Shown: one piece after another, positions 5,991 to 6,593 of the stretch
How the letters are laid out: the number at the start of each line of letters is the position of its first letter
Position numbering within the stretch: the first letter of the stretch is position 1
Assembly: GCA_900542245.1 (NCBI GenBank)
Contig: UQMQ01000128.1
Coordinates: forward strand, 1-6,593
DNA length: 6,593 nucleotides
Origin: an uncultured Eubacteriales bacterium
Lineage (GTDB): Bacteria > Bacillota > Clostridia > Peptostreptococcales > Anaerovoracaceae
Direction of reading: 5' to 3'
Program-made: the position numbers and the translations under genes
The notes under the pieces: model-generated
What the model was told of the DNA's origin: nothing
What the model saw: only the letters and a program-made list of their open reading frames with translations
The model's database searches: none

Positions 5991-6027
5991 GGCAAAGGGC
6001 GAAATCTAGCGGAAAGAGAGTTAAACT

Positions 6028-6593
6028 ATGGGACAAGTAAAGTTAAGCGCAATGGAGATCGATGCGATCGGTGAGATCCTAAATATCAGCTTAGGCGCCT
6101 CGGCGACAGCGGTTTCCATCATGCTGGACGCAAGGGTGGATATTACAACACCCAAGGTCAGTGTGCAAGCCAGAGATGAATTTGAATTTTCCAACATCAA
6201 GCCTGCCATCTGTGTAGAGATTACCTATGTAGAGGGGCTTGAGGGTAAAAATATCATGCTGCTCAAGCGGCAGGACGTCAAAGCCATCATCGAAATGCTC
6301 ATGGGCATGGATATTCCGGATGAGGAATTTGTCATGGACGAGATGAACGTCAGCGCCATCTGCGAGGTGATGAACCAGATGATGGGCGCTTCGGCGACAG
6401 CCCTGTCCGAGCTTTTGGACATGCCGGTCAACATTTCGACGCCGAAGCCGCATGAGGTAGACAGCGTAGAAGAATTCAAAAAAGAATTCTTTGCAGACGA
6501 AGAAGAAATGGTCGTCATCCACTTCGACCTCAAGATCGAAGACAAGATGCAGAGTGAATTCCTCAACGTGATGCCGATCAAGCTGGCGAAGAA
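6028..6593 (+). CDS. fliY: FliY-like switch protein / CheC-type CheY-P phosphatase, 3'-truncated by the window edge
   Basis: The visible 188 residues form a CheC-like domain with two complete phosphatase motifs of the form (D/S)-x3-E-x2-N-x22-P. The first is D12, E16, N19 and P42; the second is S109, E113, N116 and P139. CheC, CheX and FliY use the Glu/Asn pair to remove phosphate from CheY-P. The opening LSAMEIDAIGEILNISLGASATA resembles the start of the CheC domain of Bacillus FliY, which is a C-ring component with a C-terminal FliN/SpoA domain. The frame is still open at the window end, so whether that domain follows is unknown, and a stand-alone CheC is the alternative. The N-terminus is certain: a stop codon (6022-6024) lies one codon before the ATG, so no LSQxEIDxLL docking peptide precedes the domain. 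AAAGAGAG (6013-6020) is the ribosome site. Confidence 0.82.
   Translation, partial: MGQVKLSAMEIDAIGEILNISLGASATAVSIMLDARVDITTPKVSVQARDEFEFSNIKPAICVEITYVEGLEGKNIMLLKRQDVKAIIEMLMGMDIPDEEFVMDEMNVSAICEVMNQMMGASATALSELLDMPVNISTPKPHEVDSVEEFKKEFFADEEEMVVIHFDLKIEDKMQSEFLNVMPIKLAK

Noticed and set aside
6470..6491. 8-bp inverted repeat AAGAATTC / GAATTCTT with an A6 loop in the fliY-like gene
   Set aside because: It is inside coding sequence, is AT-rich, and arises from the repeated peptide EF-KK-EF with the same codons.

Overview
The window is one co-directional stretch of a flagellar and chemotaxis operon, with every gene on the + strand and all gaps under 100 bases. The gene order is: 3' part of flgD, a small flagellar-operon protein of the TIGR02530 / PF12611 type, flgE-type hook gene, flbD (swrD), motA, motB, fliM, cheY, flgC, and the 5' part of a fliY/CheC-like switch gene. 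The organism is most likely a motile Gram-positive of the Clostridia/Eubacteriales. The reasons are the flgD-TIGR02530-flgE-flbD-motAB-fliM order, FlbD itself, the short FlgD without a large Ig-like domain, a FliY-type CheC-like protein in the operon, and purine-rich Shine-Dalgarno sites. Assignment below class is not supported by what I can see.

Region 1 (1-1892) is hook assembly: the hook-cap scaffold FlgD, the TIGR02530-like protein of unknown role, and a compact 309-residue hook protein. Region 2 (1893-3973) is torque generation: FlbD, then the stator pair MotA/MotB. A perfect 8-bp GC hairpin separates flgE from flbD, and flbD has no visible Shine-Dalgarno site. Region 3 (3974-5522) is the switch and its signal: FliM, with an N-terminal CheY-P docking peptide, then CheY, with a complete phosphorylation site. 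Region 4 (5523-6593) is the proximal rod protein FlgC followed by a FliY-like CheC domain with two intact phosphatase motifs. That gene runs off the end of the window.

Together these genes provide parts of rod and hook building, the proton or sodium channel, the rotor switch, and the response regulator with its likely phosphatase. I see no promoter, no classic rho-independent terminator, no RNA gene, no mobile element and no CRISPR array. Transcription probably enters from upstream of the window.

Most of this is an ordinary flagellar locus and I do not see a new system. The points worth a second look are the gene order (flgC between cheY and fliY, no fliL between motB and fliM), MotB with GHTT where the peptidoglycan-binding GHTD is expected, a FliY-like protein without its own CheY-docking peptide, the flgE-flbD hairpin, and the charged repetitive tails on MotA and MotB.
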